Positions 1-5,978 of a stretch of DNA of 10,960 bases are shown piece after piece (positions within the stretch are counted from its first letter, which is position 1; every line of letters begins with the position of its first letter). Origin of the DNA: an uncultured Lachnospiraceae bacterium (GTDB taxonomy: Bacteria > Bacillota > Clostridia > Lachnospirales > Lachnospiraceae); assembly GCA_905235345.1 (NCBI GenBank), contig CAJOLO010000048.1, forward strand, positions 1-10,960, in the 5' to 3' direction. Position numbers and translations under genes: made by a program. The notes below the pieces were generated by a model, which was not told where the DNA came from, did no database searches, and was given only the letters and a program-made list of their open reading frames with translations.

Positions 1-84
1 CGTCCTGACCAGTTTAGTCAGCTCATTATTGTCAATAACTGTCGGTGGCAAAAAACTGCCTGTTCCGATAATTCCGGTTGCCAT
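1..84 (-). CDS. Beta-ketoacyl-ACP synthase III (FabH-like), N-terminal fragment
   Basis: The minus strand opens with ATG at 84 and encodes 28 residues before the window edge. The segment GIIGTGSFLPPTVIDNNEL has the GxxGTGxxLPxxxxxNxxL pattern that begins the ketoacyl-ACP synthase III fold. FabH condenses acetyl-CoA or a branched acyl-CoA with malonyl-ACP to start fatty acid synthesis in the cytosol. A good Shine-Dalgarno, AGAGGT, lies 5 bases upstream of the ATG and supports this start. The catalytic Cys-His-Asn residues lie outside the window, so a relative such as another KASIII or thiolase-fold enzyme cannot be excluded. The gene follows the coiled-coil gene on the same strand with a 50-bp gap, so the two may be co-transcribed. 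Confidence 0.65.
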   Translation of the reverse strand, partial: MATGIIGTGSFLPPTVIDNNELTKLVRT

Positions 85-134
85 ATTTACCTCTTTTCTC
101 AAATATATGCTATAAACATATACAACAAAAATTA

Positions 135-653
135 CTAGTTACTTTTTTTATCATCAGCGCTTTCTGTGTTTCCGGTGTTTTCCGCATTCTCAGTGCTTTC
201 TGTGTTCCCGGCACTTTTCGCATTCTCAGCACTTTCTGCATCCCCGGTGCTTTGATCATTATCAGTATTGTCTGTACTTTCTGTATCCTCAGCGTTTTTC
301 ACATCATCTTCTTCGACATTATCAATATCACCCGATATATTATCAACCTCCGATGATGAATCAGATGAATCTATAAGCTTAAGTTTCTCCTCAAGTTTGG
401 CAATTCTGACATTCAAAGTATCAATTTTTTTCACAAATTCAGCTATCTGCTCACCGGAATCACTACCATTCTTCTCTGCAATATAAATATCCATTCCCAT
501 CTGGGTAAACAACTTATTCTTATCATTATTGTACCCTTTAATTTTACTCTTCAATTCGCTGATAGTTGCTAAACGCTTAGTCGTATCCCTTGCCTTATCA
601 TAAGCATTACTTGATGTAGTCTTTACCTTGTCCAATATCCCATTCCAATCCAT
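135..653 (-). CDS. Small coiled-coil protein with Ser/Thr/Asn/Glu-rich repeat tail
   Basis: This encodes 172 residues. The ATG at 653 is chosen because AAGGAG (666-661) sits 7 bases upstream; an in-frame ATG at 671 overlaps that site and is unlikely. Residues 1-100 are charged and predicted helical, with heptad-like stretches such as SELKSKIKGYNNDKNKLF and KKIDTLNVRIAKLEEKLKL. No signal peptide or membrane segment is seen. The N-terminal half resembles, by eye, small clostridial proteins that pair a coiled coil (about LxSxIxxxxxxIxxLxxxIG) with a C-terminal zinc ribbon. Here no Cys pairs exist, and the last 65 or so residues are an acidic low-complexity tail (NTEST, AESAEN, NTESAD). The function is unknown. 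The resemblance is an inference from pattern only. Confidence 0.75.
   Translation of the reverse strand: MDWNGILDKVKTTSSNAYDKARDTTKRLATISELKSKIKGYNNDKNKLFTQMGMDIYIAEKNGSDSGEQIAEFVKKIDTLNVRIAKLEEKLKLIDSSDSSSEVDNISGDIDNVEEDDVKNAEDTESTDNTDNDQSTGDAESAENAKSAGNTESTENAENTGNTESADDKKSN
151..285 (-). repeat. Imperfect 36-bp tandem repeats inside the coiled-coil gene
   Basis: Two adjacent 36-bp units, 175-210 and 211-246, share most positions, including the core CATTCTCAG. A partial unit lies at 150-174 and a diverged one follows 246. Because 36 is divisible by three, they encode a repeating Asn/Thr/Glu/Ser/Ala pattern of 12 residues and can change copy number without shifting frame. Confidence 0.7.
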
Positions 654-709
654 ATCTGTTCTCCTTTTCATTTTATATACATAGGACCTATATTAATACA
701 ACAGCTTAT

Positions 710-715
710 ATTATA
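710..715 (-). promoter_or_regulatory. Possible -10 box for the coiled-coil gene
   Basis: The minus strand reads TATAAT at 715-710, about 57 bases ahead of the start codon and downstream of the terminator at 829-863, which is where a new promoter is expected. No convincing -35 box lies 16-18 bases upstream (the best is TAGATT), so the call rests on position and the -10 alone. The rest of the 672-828 spacer is very AT-rich and holds no other recognisable feature. Confidence 0.4.
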
Positions 716-816
716 TCTCATTTATAACTTAAAATCTACTTATTTTTCATCTAAATCCATATAACGATAGAATTGCGATAATATTATTAATCCGGATATT
801 GTATATTAGTGTTTAT

Positions 817-863
817 GAATAAAGATAAATACACCAAGCCACGTAAATCGCGACTTGGTGTAT
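817..863 (-). terminator. Rho-independent terminator of the CobW-type GTPase operon
   Basis: Read on the minus strand, ATACACCAAGTCGCG (863-849) pairs with CGTGGCTTGGTGTAT (843-829) around the five-base loop ATTTA. The stem is 15 bp with two G.U pairs. It is followed by a T-rich tail, TTATCTTTATT (827-817). It lies 41 bases beyond the stop codon of the fused GTPase gene, so it ends that transcript and separates it from the coiled-coil gene. The opposite side lacks a T-run, so it should act mainly on the minus strand. Confidence 0.9.
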
Positions 864-904
864 CCTATGTTCTTATTAAGTGTTGTGGTGATTCTTCACT
901 GCAT

Positions 905-1858
905 TTAGAAATAAACAACCTCTTCTTCCGGCTTCTTTGCCTTCTCTATCTTCTGTGCATAGAGTACCGGACCATCACCTTCAAATTCGGGGTAATATTC
1001 GCATTTTATCTTAGCGGTAACCGTCACCCAGTCTTTGTCCTTAAGATTAGGAGTCTCTATCGTCACGCATTTAAACCCGAGAAAAGTTATATCCTCGGCA
1101 CAGCATGTCATGGCAAATCGTCCGGGAACAAATGCTTTACCCTTATATTGCGGTGCCTTATATACCTGACCTTTAAACTTAACTACTTTATCAATGTATT
1201 TATCAATATTATCCGAAGCATCAATATAGAAGATTCCGAAATCATCATCCTCAATCTCTACCACATCCGCATCAAGATCATAAGGAATCTCAATCTCCCC
1301 ATTATCCACCTGTGCCTGACCATTGACATTCTCAAATACAATCTGTGAGCGACGGTTAAGTGTCTTGACCGCCATCCTAAGCGTATTAATATCCGTATCA
1401 TCCGTACAGCGGTTGAATATGACCATATCAGCATTCTGAATATGCTCAGCCATCAGTGATTTCATATTATTGTTATATACATTAAATGTGGTCGCATCCA
1501 CCAGAGTAATCACCTGAACAATAGTCCAGCCCTTTGGCACACGGATATCAAAGAGCTTTTGAAGCTGCCACATACCGTTATACTCTATAAGCACCTGTTC
1601 CGGATTGTATTCATCCTGAAGATCAAGAAGTTTCTCTGTATTGATATCCTCTTCCTCCAGATATTCTACAGAGATATTACGTTTCTTAAGCTCCTCCTCA
1701 TCATACTCCTCTATTCCTTCCTCAGTAACAATAAGAAGCGTTGGCTCACCCTGTGTAAAATCCCTGTCTACAAGTGTTTCGCTACAGAACTTACTCTTGC
1801 CCGCTTCAAGAAAGCCCATAAACACAAATACAGGTATTTCTTTTTGCTGTTTCTTCAT
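905..1858 (-). CDS. CobW-like GTPase fused to a DUF1980/YcgQ-type C-terminal domain
   Basis: This 317-residue protein joins two parts. Residues 8-180 resemble a COG0523/G3E GTPase: a P-loop GFLEAGKSKF (15-24), LIEYNG (90-95) at the position of the ExxG switch, and NRCTD (149-153) as a G4 NKxD-like motif. It lacks the CxCC metal-binding motif of its family. Residues 208-306 look like the C-terminal domain of the DUF1980/TIGR03943 (YcgQ, COG3689) family: FKGQVY, then FVPGRFAMTCCAED with paired cysteines 252-253, then DWVTVTAKI. In other Firmicutes COG3689 proteins act with COG0701 permeases and CobW-type GTPases in metal handling. No permease gene is seen here. The start follows an AAAGGA-type site. 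It lies 45 bp downstream of the canonical GTPase gene, so the two form an operon. A metal-related role is inferred. Confidence 0.8.
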   Translation of the reverse strand: MKKQQKEIPVFVFMGFLEAGKSKFCSETLVDRDFTQGEPTLLIVTEEGIEEYDEEELKKRNISVEYLEEEDINTEKLLDLQDEYNPEQVLIEYNGMWQLQKLFDIRVPKGWTIVQVITLVDATTFNVYNNNMKSLMAEHIQNADMVIFNRCTDDTDINTLRMAVKTLNRRSQIVFENVNGQAQVDNGEIEIPYDLDADVVEIEDDDFGIFYIDASDNIDKYIDKVVKFKGQVYKAPQYKGKAFVPGRFAMTCCAEDITFLGFKCVTIETPNLKDKDWVTVTAKIKCEYYPEFEGDGPVLYAQKIEKAKKPEEEVVYF

Positions 1859-1903
1859 AGCCTTTGATTCCTTTCCTGCTTTTCGTAAAATAATATTCTT
1901 ATG

Positions 1904-3094
1904 TTATATACGGAACAGTTCTGCAAGCTTGTCCTCTTTAAGTTCACTACCGATTACACAAAGCTTTCCTGTAACATCCGGCTGACCTTCTCTAACCTCA
2001 TACTCCTCAGGCGTAAGATCGAAATATATCCATCCGCCTTCAGAATCAGGCACCATACCTTTGGCACGAAGGATGATTCCATACTCCTTACTCTCCTCAG
2101 CATTTGCAAGCTTCTTAAGAATATCCTCAATCTGACTCTTAGTATATTTGTTAGGAGTCTCCTTACCCCAGCTTGTAAATACGTCATCTGCATGATGGTG
2201 ATGATGATGGTCGTGATCATGGTGATGCTCATGGTCATGATCGTGGTCATGGTCATGATTATGCTCATGGTCGTGGTCATGATGATGCTCATGGTCATGA
2301 TGATGCTCATGGTCGTGGTCATGGTCATGATGATGCTCATGGTCATGATCGTGGTCGTGGTCGTGATCATGGTGATGCTCATGGTCATGGTCATGATGAT
2401 GCTCATGGTCGTGGTCATGGTCACACTCTTCACCATCCTCATGAACATGTCCGCAGGTAGGACATACCTTAGCCTCTTCCAAAAGCTGCTCTACCAGCGA
2501 CTTTTCACCTTCCATAGCCGATACGATCTGCTTCCCATCAATATCATCCCATGGTGTTGTAATAATAGTTGCCTTGTCATTGTGCTCCTTTAACATTGCA
2601 ACTACCGCTTTTAATTTCTCATCATCAAGATTCTGAGTACGACTAAGTATGATTGTTCCTGCACTCTCTACCTGATTATTGAAGAACTCACCGAAATTCT
2701 TCATATACATCTTACATTTGCCCGCATCTACAACCGTTGAAGCCGAATTGATTTCTATATCTGCATCGTCAAGATCAGCTACAGCCTTCATAACATCAGA
2801 TAGCTTGCCGACTCCTGACGGCTCAATTATAATTCTGTCCGGAGTATAATCATGAAGCACCTGTTCAAGTGCCTTACCAAAATCACCTACTAAAGAACAA
2901 CATATACAACCTGAATTCATCTCATTGATCTGTACCCCTGCATCCTTAAGAAATCCGCCATCAATACCGATTTCACCAAATTCATTCTCAATAAGTACAA
3001 GCTTCTCGCCGTTAAATCCCTCTGCGATGAGCTTCTTGATCAAGGTTGTTTTTCCGGCTCCGAGGAAGCCTGAAATAATGTCAATTTTCGTCAT
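1904..3094 (-). CDS. COG0523/CobW-family G3E GTPase with His-rich metal-binding insert
   Basis: This 396-residue protein belongs to the family of GTP-dependent metallochaperones that includes YciC/ZagA, YeiR and CobW. Visible motifs are the P-loop GFLGAGKTT (9-17), ENEFGEIGID (36-45), the CxCC metal site GCICC (62-66), and EPSGVG (91-96) as the switch II region. Residues 148-154 read IILSRTQ where family members usually have NKxD. A CPTCGHVHEDGEEC cluster (211-224) leads into a 77-residue His/Asp/Glu tract (225-301, about 47 His). The CobW C-terminal domain follows (about 304-396). The start has a strong AAGGAGG site. The protein probably binds zinc or another divalent metal and delivers it to a client or buffers it; the metal cannot be read from sequence. 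It is first in a two-gene operon with its own promoter at 3230-3257. Confidence 0.93.
   Translation of the reverse strand: MTKIDIISGFLGAGKTTLIKKLIAEGFNGEKLVLIENEFGEIGIDGGFLKDAGVQINEMNSGCICCSLVGDFGKALEQVLHDYTPDRIIIEPSGVGKLSDVMKAVADLDDADIEINSASTVVDAGKCKMYMKNFGEFFNNQVESAGTIILSRTQNLDDEKLKAVVAMLKEHNDKATIITTPWDDIDGKQIVSAMEGEKSLVEQLLEEAKVCPTCGHVHEDGEECDHDHDHEHHHDHDHEHHHDHDHDHDHDHEHHHDHDHDHEHHHDHEHHHDHDHEHNHDHDHDHDHEHHHDHDHHHHHHADDVFTSWGKETPNKYTKSQIEDILKKLANAEESKEYGIILRAKGMVPDSEGGWIYFDLTPEEYEVREGQPDVTGKLCVIGSELKEDKLAELFRI
2192..2422 (-). repeat. Hexanucleotide-rich tract encoding the poly-(Asp/Glu)-His segment
   Basis: About 230 bp are built of variants of GAYCAY and GARCAYCAYCAY, encoding Asp-His, Glu-His and His runs. 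Recurrent 30-36 bp blocks (for example the codons for DHEHHHDHDH) suggest growth by slippage or unequal exchange. All unit lengths keep the frame. Antisense frames across it give artefactual Met/Val-rich and Met/Thr-rich open frames. Confidence 0.9.
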
Positions 3095-3121
3095 GTCTGT
3101 TTCCTCCTTATATAATGTTCA

Positions 3122-3205
3122 GGCAATTGCAAGCTATATGATATGCCTCTGCAATTTCCAGTATTTAATAATATTCGGCTGACCAATTACCTGTAATCAA
3201 TCAGC
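3122..3205 (-). promoter_or_regulatory. Structured 5' leader of the metal GTPase operon (two hairpins)
   Basis: The transcript from the promoter at 3230-3257 would have a leader of roughly 130 bases. On the minus strand, GCTGATTGATTAC (3205-3193) pairs fully with GTAATTGGTCAGC (3190-3178) if three consecutive G.U pairs are allowed. A second stem, GGAAATTGCA (3159-3150) with TGCAATTGCC (3131-3122), pairs at 9 of 10 positions. Neither stem is followed by a T-run, so they are not ordinary terminators. The first could also be a DNA operator. I do not recognise a known riboswitch class. Confidence 0.5.
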
Positions 3206-3229
3206 TAAAATAATGTTTTACGTTTATAA

Positions 3230-3257
3230 ATAATATAACTTTTTTAGATTTTGTCAA
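3230..3257 (-). promoter_or_regulatory. Sigma-A-type promoter for the CobW-type GTPase operon
   Basis: The minus strand carries a perfect TTGACA (3257-3252), a 16-base spacer and TATTAT (3235-3230), one base off TATAAT. It lies between the mnmA stop codon and the GTPase start, so this operon can be expressed independently of mnmA. No clear Zur-type palindrome overlaps it. Confidence 0.7.
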
Positions 3258-3279
3258 TACCGATTCTACATATAATATT

Positions 3280-4365
3280 CTACTCAATCACTCTGTCTAT
3301 AGTCGCTCCACCAACTACCACGTCACCATCGTAAAATACTACTGCCTGTCCGGGTGTTATTGCCCTTACAGGTTCGGCAAATGAGCATATAACCTCATCT
3401 TCTCCTATCATCTCCACAGTACACGGAGCTCCCTTATGAGAATAACGTATCTTTGCATTAACCTTAATCGGTTCCGCAATTTCTTTAACAGACATCAGAT
3501 TAACATTTGAAGCAGAAAGCTTTGTGTGAAATGTGTCTTCATTATCACCGATAACCACTTCATTGGTGTCAGGTCTTATGGCAAGTACAAATGCCGGCTT
3601 ACCCAGGGAAAGATTAAGTCCCTTTCTCTGTCCGATAGTGTAGTGTATTATACCTTTATGTCTTCCGAGAACATTACCTTTCACATCAACAAAATTCCCC
3701 TCCGGAAATTTATTACCTGTCTCATTCTCGATATATGATGCATAATCATTATCAGGAATAAAACATATCTCCTGACTGTCCGGCTTATGTGCGATTAACA
3801 GTCCCGCTTTCTCAGCAATACGTCTTACCTCATCCTTTTCATACTCCCCAATCGGCATAAGCGTCCTCGATAACTGCTCCTGAGTCAGATTATACAGGGC
3901 ATAGGTCTGATCCTTCTTATCAGTCTTGGACTTGCAGATAGCATATCTGCCGTTATCAAGCTTATTAACTCTTGCATAATGTCCCGTAGCAATATAATCG
4001 CACCCCAATTCCACGGCACGATTCAAAAGAGCCTCCCATTTCACATAACGATTGCATGCAATACAAGGGTTCGGGGTTCTTGCATGAATATATTCATCCA
4101 TAAAATAGTCTATTACATTCTCCTTGAATTCCTTTTTGAAATTGAGAACATAGTATGGAATATCAAGCATTGACGCAACACGTCTTGCATCATCAACAGC
4201 AGAAAGTCCGCAGCATCCCCCGTTTTCAGAAGCTGCAGCTCTTTCTTCATCCTGCCATATCTGCATTGTGACACCAATCACATCATAACCTTGTTCCTTT
4301 AAAAGATAAGCTGCCACAGACGAATCAACGCCTCCTGACATACCTACAGCGACCTTCTTTTTCAT
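3280..4365 (-). CDS. mnmA: tRNA-specific 2-thiouridylase MnmA
   Basis: This 361-residue cytosolic enzyme adenylates and thiolates U34 at C2 in tRNAs for Lys, Glu and Gln, using persulfide sulfur from a cysteine desulfurase. The start at 4365 is preferred over an in-frame ATG 18 bases upstream because AAGGAG sits just ahead of it. Motifs in order are the ATP pyrophosphatase loop SGGVDSS (10-16), TPNPCIACN with catalytic Cys101, the ATGHYAR segment (126-132), and DSQEICFIPD with the second catalytic Cys201. The C-terminal part has VNAKIRYSHKGAP and the conserved PGQAVVFYDGDVVVGGATI ending. The length is normal for the family. It lies 61 bp downstream of the cysteine desulfurase gene on the same strand, as in many Firmicutes, so the sulfur donor and acceptor are probably co-expressed. 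Confidence 0.97.
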   Translation of the reverse strand: MKKKVAVGMSGGVDSSVAAYLLKEQGYDVIGVTMQIWQDEERAAASENGGCCGLSAVDDARRVASMLDIPYYVLNFKKEFKENVIDYFMDEYIHARTPNPCIACNRYVKWEALLNRAVELGCDYIATGHYARVNKLDNGRYAICKSKTDKKDQTYALYNLTQEQLSRTLMPIGEYEKDEVRRIAEKAGLLIAHKPDSQEICFIPDNDYASYIENETGNKFPEGNFVDVKGNVLGRHKGIIHYTIGQRKGLNLSLGKPAFVLAIRPDTNEVVIGDNEDTFHTKLSASNVNLMSVKEIAEPIKVNAKIRYSHKGAPCTVEMIGEDEVICSFAEPVRAITPGQAVVFYDGDVVVGGATIDRVIE

Positions 4366-4426
4366 CGGTATTCTCCTTCTCAATTGCTGTAACTTAATTA
4401 CAACCTTTCCTGAACTGTCAGATTTA

Positions 4427-5680
4427 TCACCTGTGTTTCATGTAGTCATCATACTGCGGTGACATTGCCCTAAGTCTTCCCACATTTTCCTTAATCTTCT
4501 CCACCACATAATCAATTTCTTCCATAGTATTCTCATCCCCTAAGGTTAATCTTATTGAACCATGTGCTATATCATCAGGAAGTCCTATTGCCAGCAATAC
4601 ATGTGACGGATCAATGGAGCCTGATGTACAGGCAGAACCGGCAGAAGCGCAAATTCCAGCCATATCAAGCATTATGAGCATTGATTCACCCTCAACAAAC
4701 TGAAAGCTTATATTCACGTTGTTGGGAAGTCTCTTTGTTCTATGACCATTCAGTCTTGCATAAGGAATCTCGGCAAGGATTCTGTCAATCATATGATCGC
4801 GCATTGCAATCTCCTTACTCATTCTGTCCTCCATGGTGTCAAATGCAATCTCACATGCTTTGGAAAGTCCGACAATTCCCGGAACATTCTCGGTTCCGGC
4901 ACGCCTTCCGCGTTCCTGTGCACCGCCATGAATAAAGCTTCCCACCTTAACTCCGTTACGAATATATAAAAATCCGATACCCTTTGGTCCGTTAAGCTTG
5001 TGTCCACTGGCACTTAACATATCGATGTGACATTCTTCCACATCTATGGGAATCTGACCGTAGGCCTGCACCGCGTCGGTATGAAAGATTATGTTATTCG
5101 CCGAAGCAATCTCTCCAATCTCTTTAATTGGCTGAATCGTTCCTATCTCATTATTGGCATACATAACAGATATAAGAATCGTATCAGGTCTTATCGCATT
5201 TTTCAAAACATCAAGCTTTACAACACCATTCTCATCCACGTCAAGATAGGTAACTTCAAAGCCTCTCTTCTCAAGATACTCACATGTATGTAAAATAGCA
5301 TGATGTTCAATCTTAGTGGTTATTATATGTCTGCCTCTTTTTTTACCAAATGCATTCTTTCTTGCACCTATATCTGATATATAATCCTTCCCGATATCCA
5401 ATCCGTCATCACAATAAGCCTCCGCAACAGCCTTTAGTGCCCAGTTATCAGCCTCAGATCCTCCGGCAGTAAAGAATATCTCATTGGAATTGGCGTTCAG
5501 ACTTGCCGCAATCTTCTCCCTGCACTCAGTAATCACTGCCTTATTCTTCTGTGCAATTGAATATACACTTGATGGATTTCCATAATTATCAGTAAAGTAA
5601 GGAAGCATAGCTTCTACAACCTCCGGTCTTGTCGGAGTTGTTGCTGCATGATCCAAATAGATTAATGGTTTTCCTGCCAT
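4427..5680 (-). CDS. Cysteine desulfurase, NifS/IscS type
   Basis: This 417-residue PLP enzyme removes sulfur from cysteine as a protein-bound persulfide. Family signatures are YLDHAATTP (8-16), GNPSSVY (34-40), TAGGSEADN (71-79), IEHHAI (124-129), HTDAVQAYG (200-208), the PLP-binding SASGHKLNGPKG with Lys228, the GGAQERGRRAGTEN segment (252-265), and the active-site loop SAGSACTSGS with Cys351. The short loop around Cys351 is less typical of the long-loop group-I enzymes, but the protein clearly belongs to the NifS/IscS class. A charged stretch of about 25 residues (91-115) is inserted before RHIITT and is unusual in length. With mnmA immediately downstream and no iscU/nifU in the window, the likely main job is tRNA thiolation, though Fe-S supply is possible. 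The start has AGAGGT upstream. Confidence 0.95.
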   Translation of the reverse strand: MAGKPLIYLDHAATTPTRPEVVEAMLPYFTDNYGNPSSVYSIAQKNKAVITECREKIAASLNANSNEIFFTAGGSEADNWALKAVAEAYCDDGLDIGKDYISDIGARKNAFGKKRGRHIITTKIEHHAILHTCEYLEKRGFEVTYLDVDENGVVKLDVLKNAIRPDTILISVMYANNEIGTIQPIKEIGEIASANNIIFHTDAVQAYGQIPIDVEECHIDMLSASGHKLNGPKGIGFLYIRNGVKVGSFIHGGAQERGRRAGTENVPGIVGLSKACEIAFDTMEDRMSKEIAMRDHMIDRILAEIPYARLNGHRTKRLPNNVNISFQFVEGESMLIMLDMAGICASAGSACTSGSIDPSHVLLAIGLPDDIAHGSIRLTLGDENTMEEIDYVVEKIKENVGRLRAMSPQYDDYMKHR

Positions 5681-5786
5681 TACACTAACCTCTTTCCCAA
5701 TTATTAACTATGTCAAAGCTTACCCGTTACAACCCATATCTATATTTCCGTAAAGGTGGCGGGGGTCATCTTCGTCTGAGATATAT

Positions 5787-5810
5787 AATCCGACTAACAA
5801 AAAGCGGATT
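5787..5810 (-). promoter_or_regulatory. Small stem-loop in the cysteine desulfurase leader
   Basis: On the minus strand AATCCG (5810-5805) and CGGATT (5792-5787) form a 6-bp stem with a 12-base loop, just downstream of the predicted promoter. A short GC-rich patch (5755-5767) follows in otherwise AT-rich DNA. No T-box or other known leader class is recognised. Confidence 0.3.
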
Positions 5811-5821
5811 TATCAAATGCT

Positions 5822-5850
5822 AATCTATCATTCTTTGTATTTACTGTCAA
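5822..5850 (-). promoter_or_regulatory. Sigma-A-type promoter for the cysteine desulfurase-mnmA operon
   Basis: The minus strand has a perfect TTGACA (5850-5845), a 17-base spacer and TAGATT (5827-5822), which matches TATAAT at four of six positions. It lies in the divergent spacer between this operon and the flippase gene and gives a leader of about 135 bases. On the plus strand I see no convincing promoter for the flippase; the 5880-5960 region is AT-rich with only weak candidates. Confidence 0.6.
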
Positions 5851-5978
5851 GTAAACTGCCGTATTTCACCATTCAGGACTTGATTCTATATATTTAACCT
5901 TTATTTATAGGTATTTAAAACATATCTTTTAATCATACTGCATATATTATTCAGAACCCTTTTAACAGGTAATATGCA

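Noticed and set aside
809..1348. Plus-strand open frame of 179 codons
   Set aside because: It runs through the terminator and antisense to the conserved CobW-DUF1980 gene, with no ribosome site or recognisable domain.
2192..2422. CRISPR-like periodic repeats
   Set aside because: The short repeats have no distinct spacers and encode an in-frame His tract within a gene.
1901..2593. Plus-strand open frame rich in Met and Val, and a minus-strand Met/Thr-rich frame at 1954-2448
   Set aside because: Both are alternative readings of the His-codon repeats of the GTPase gene and show no protein-like composition outside them.
5750..5790. T-box-like sequence (AAAGGTGGCGGGGG) on the plus strand
   Set aside because: The match to the T-box core is poor, no specifier stem or terminator is seen, and the downstream gene is a flippase rather than an aminoacyl-tRNA synthetase or amino acid gene.
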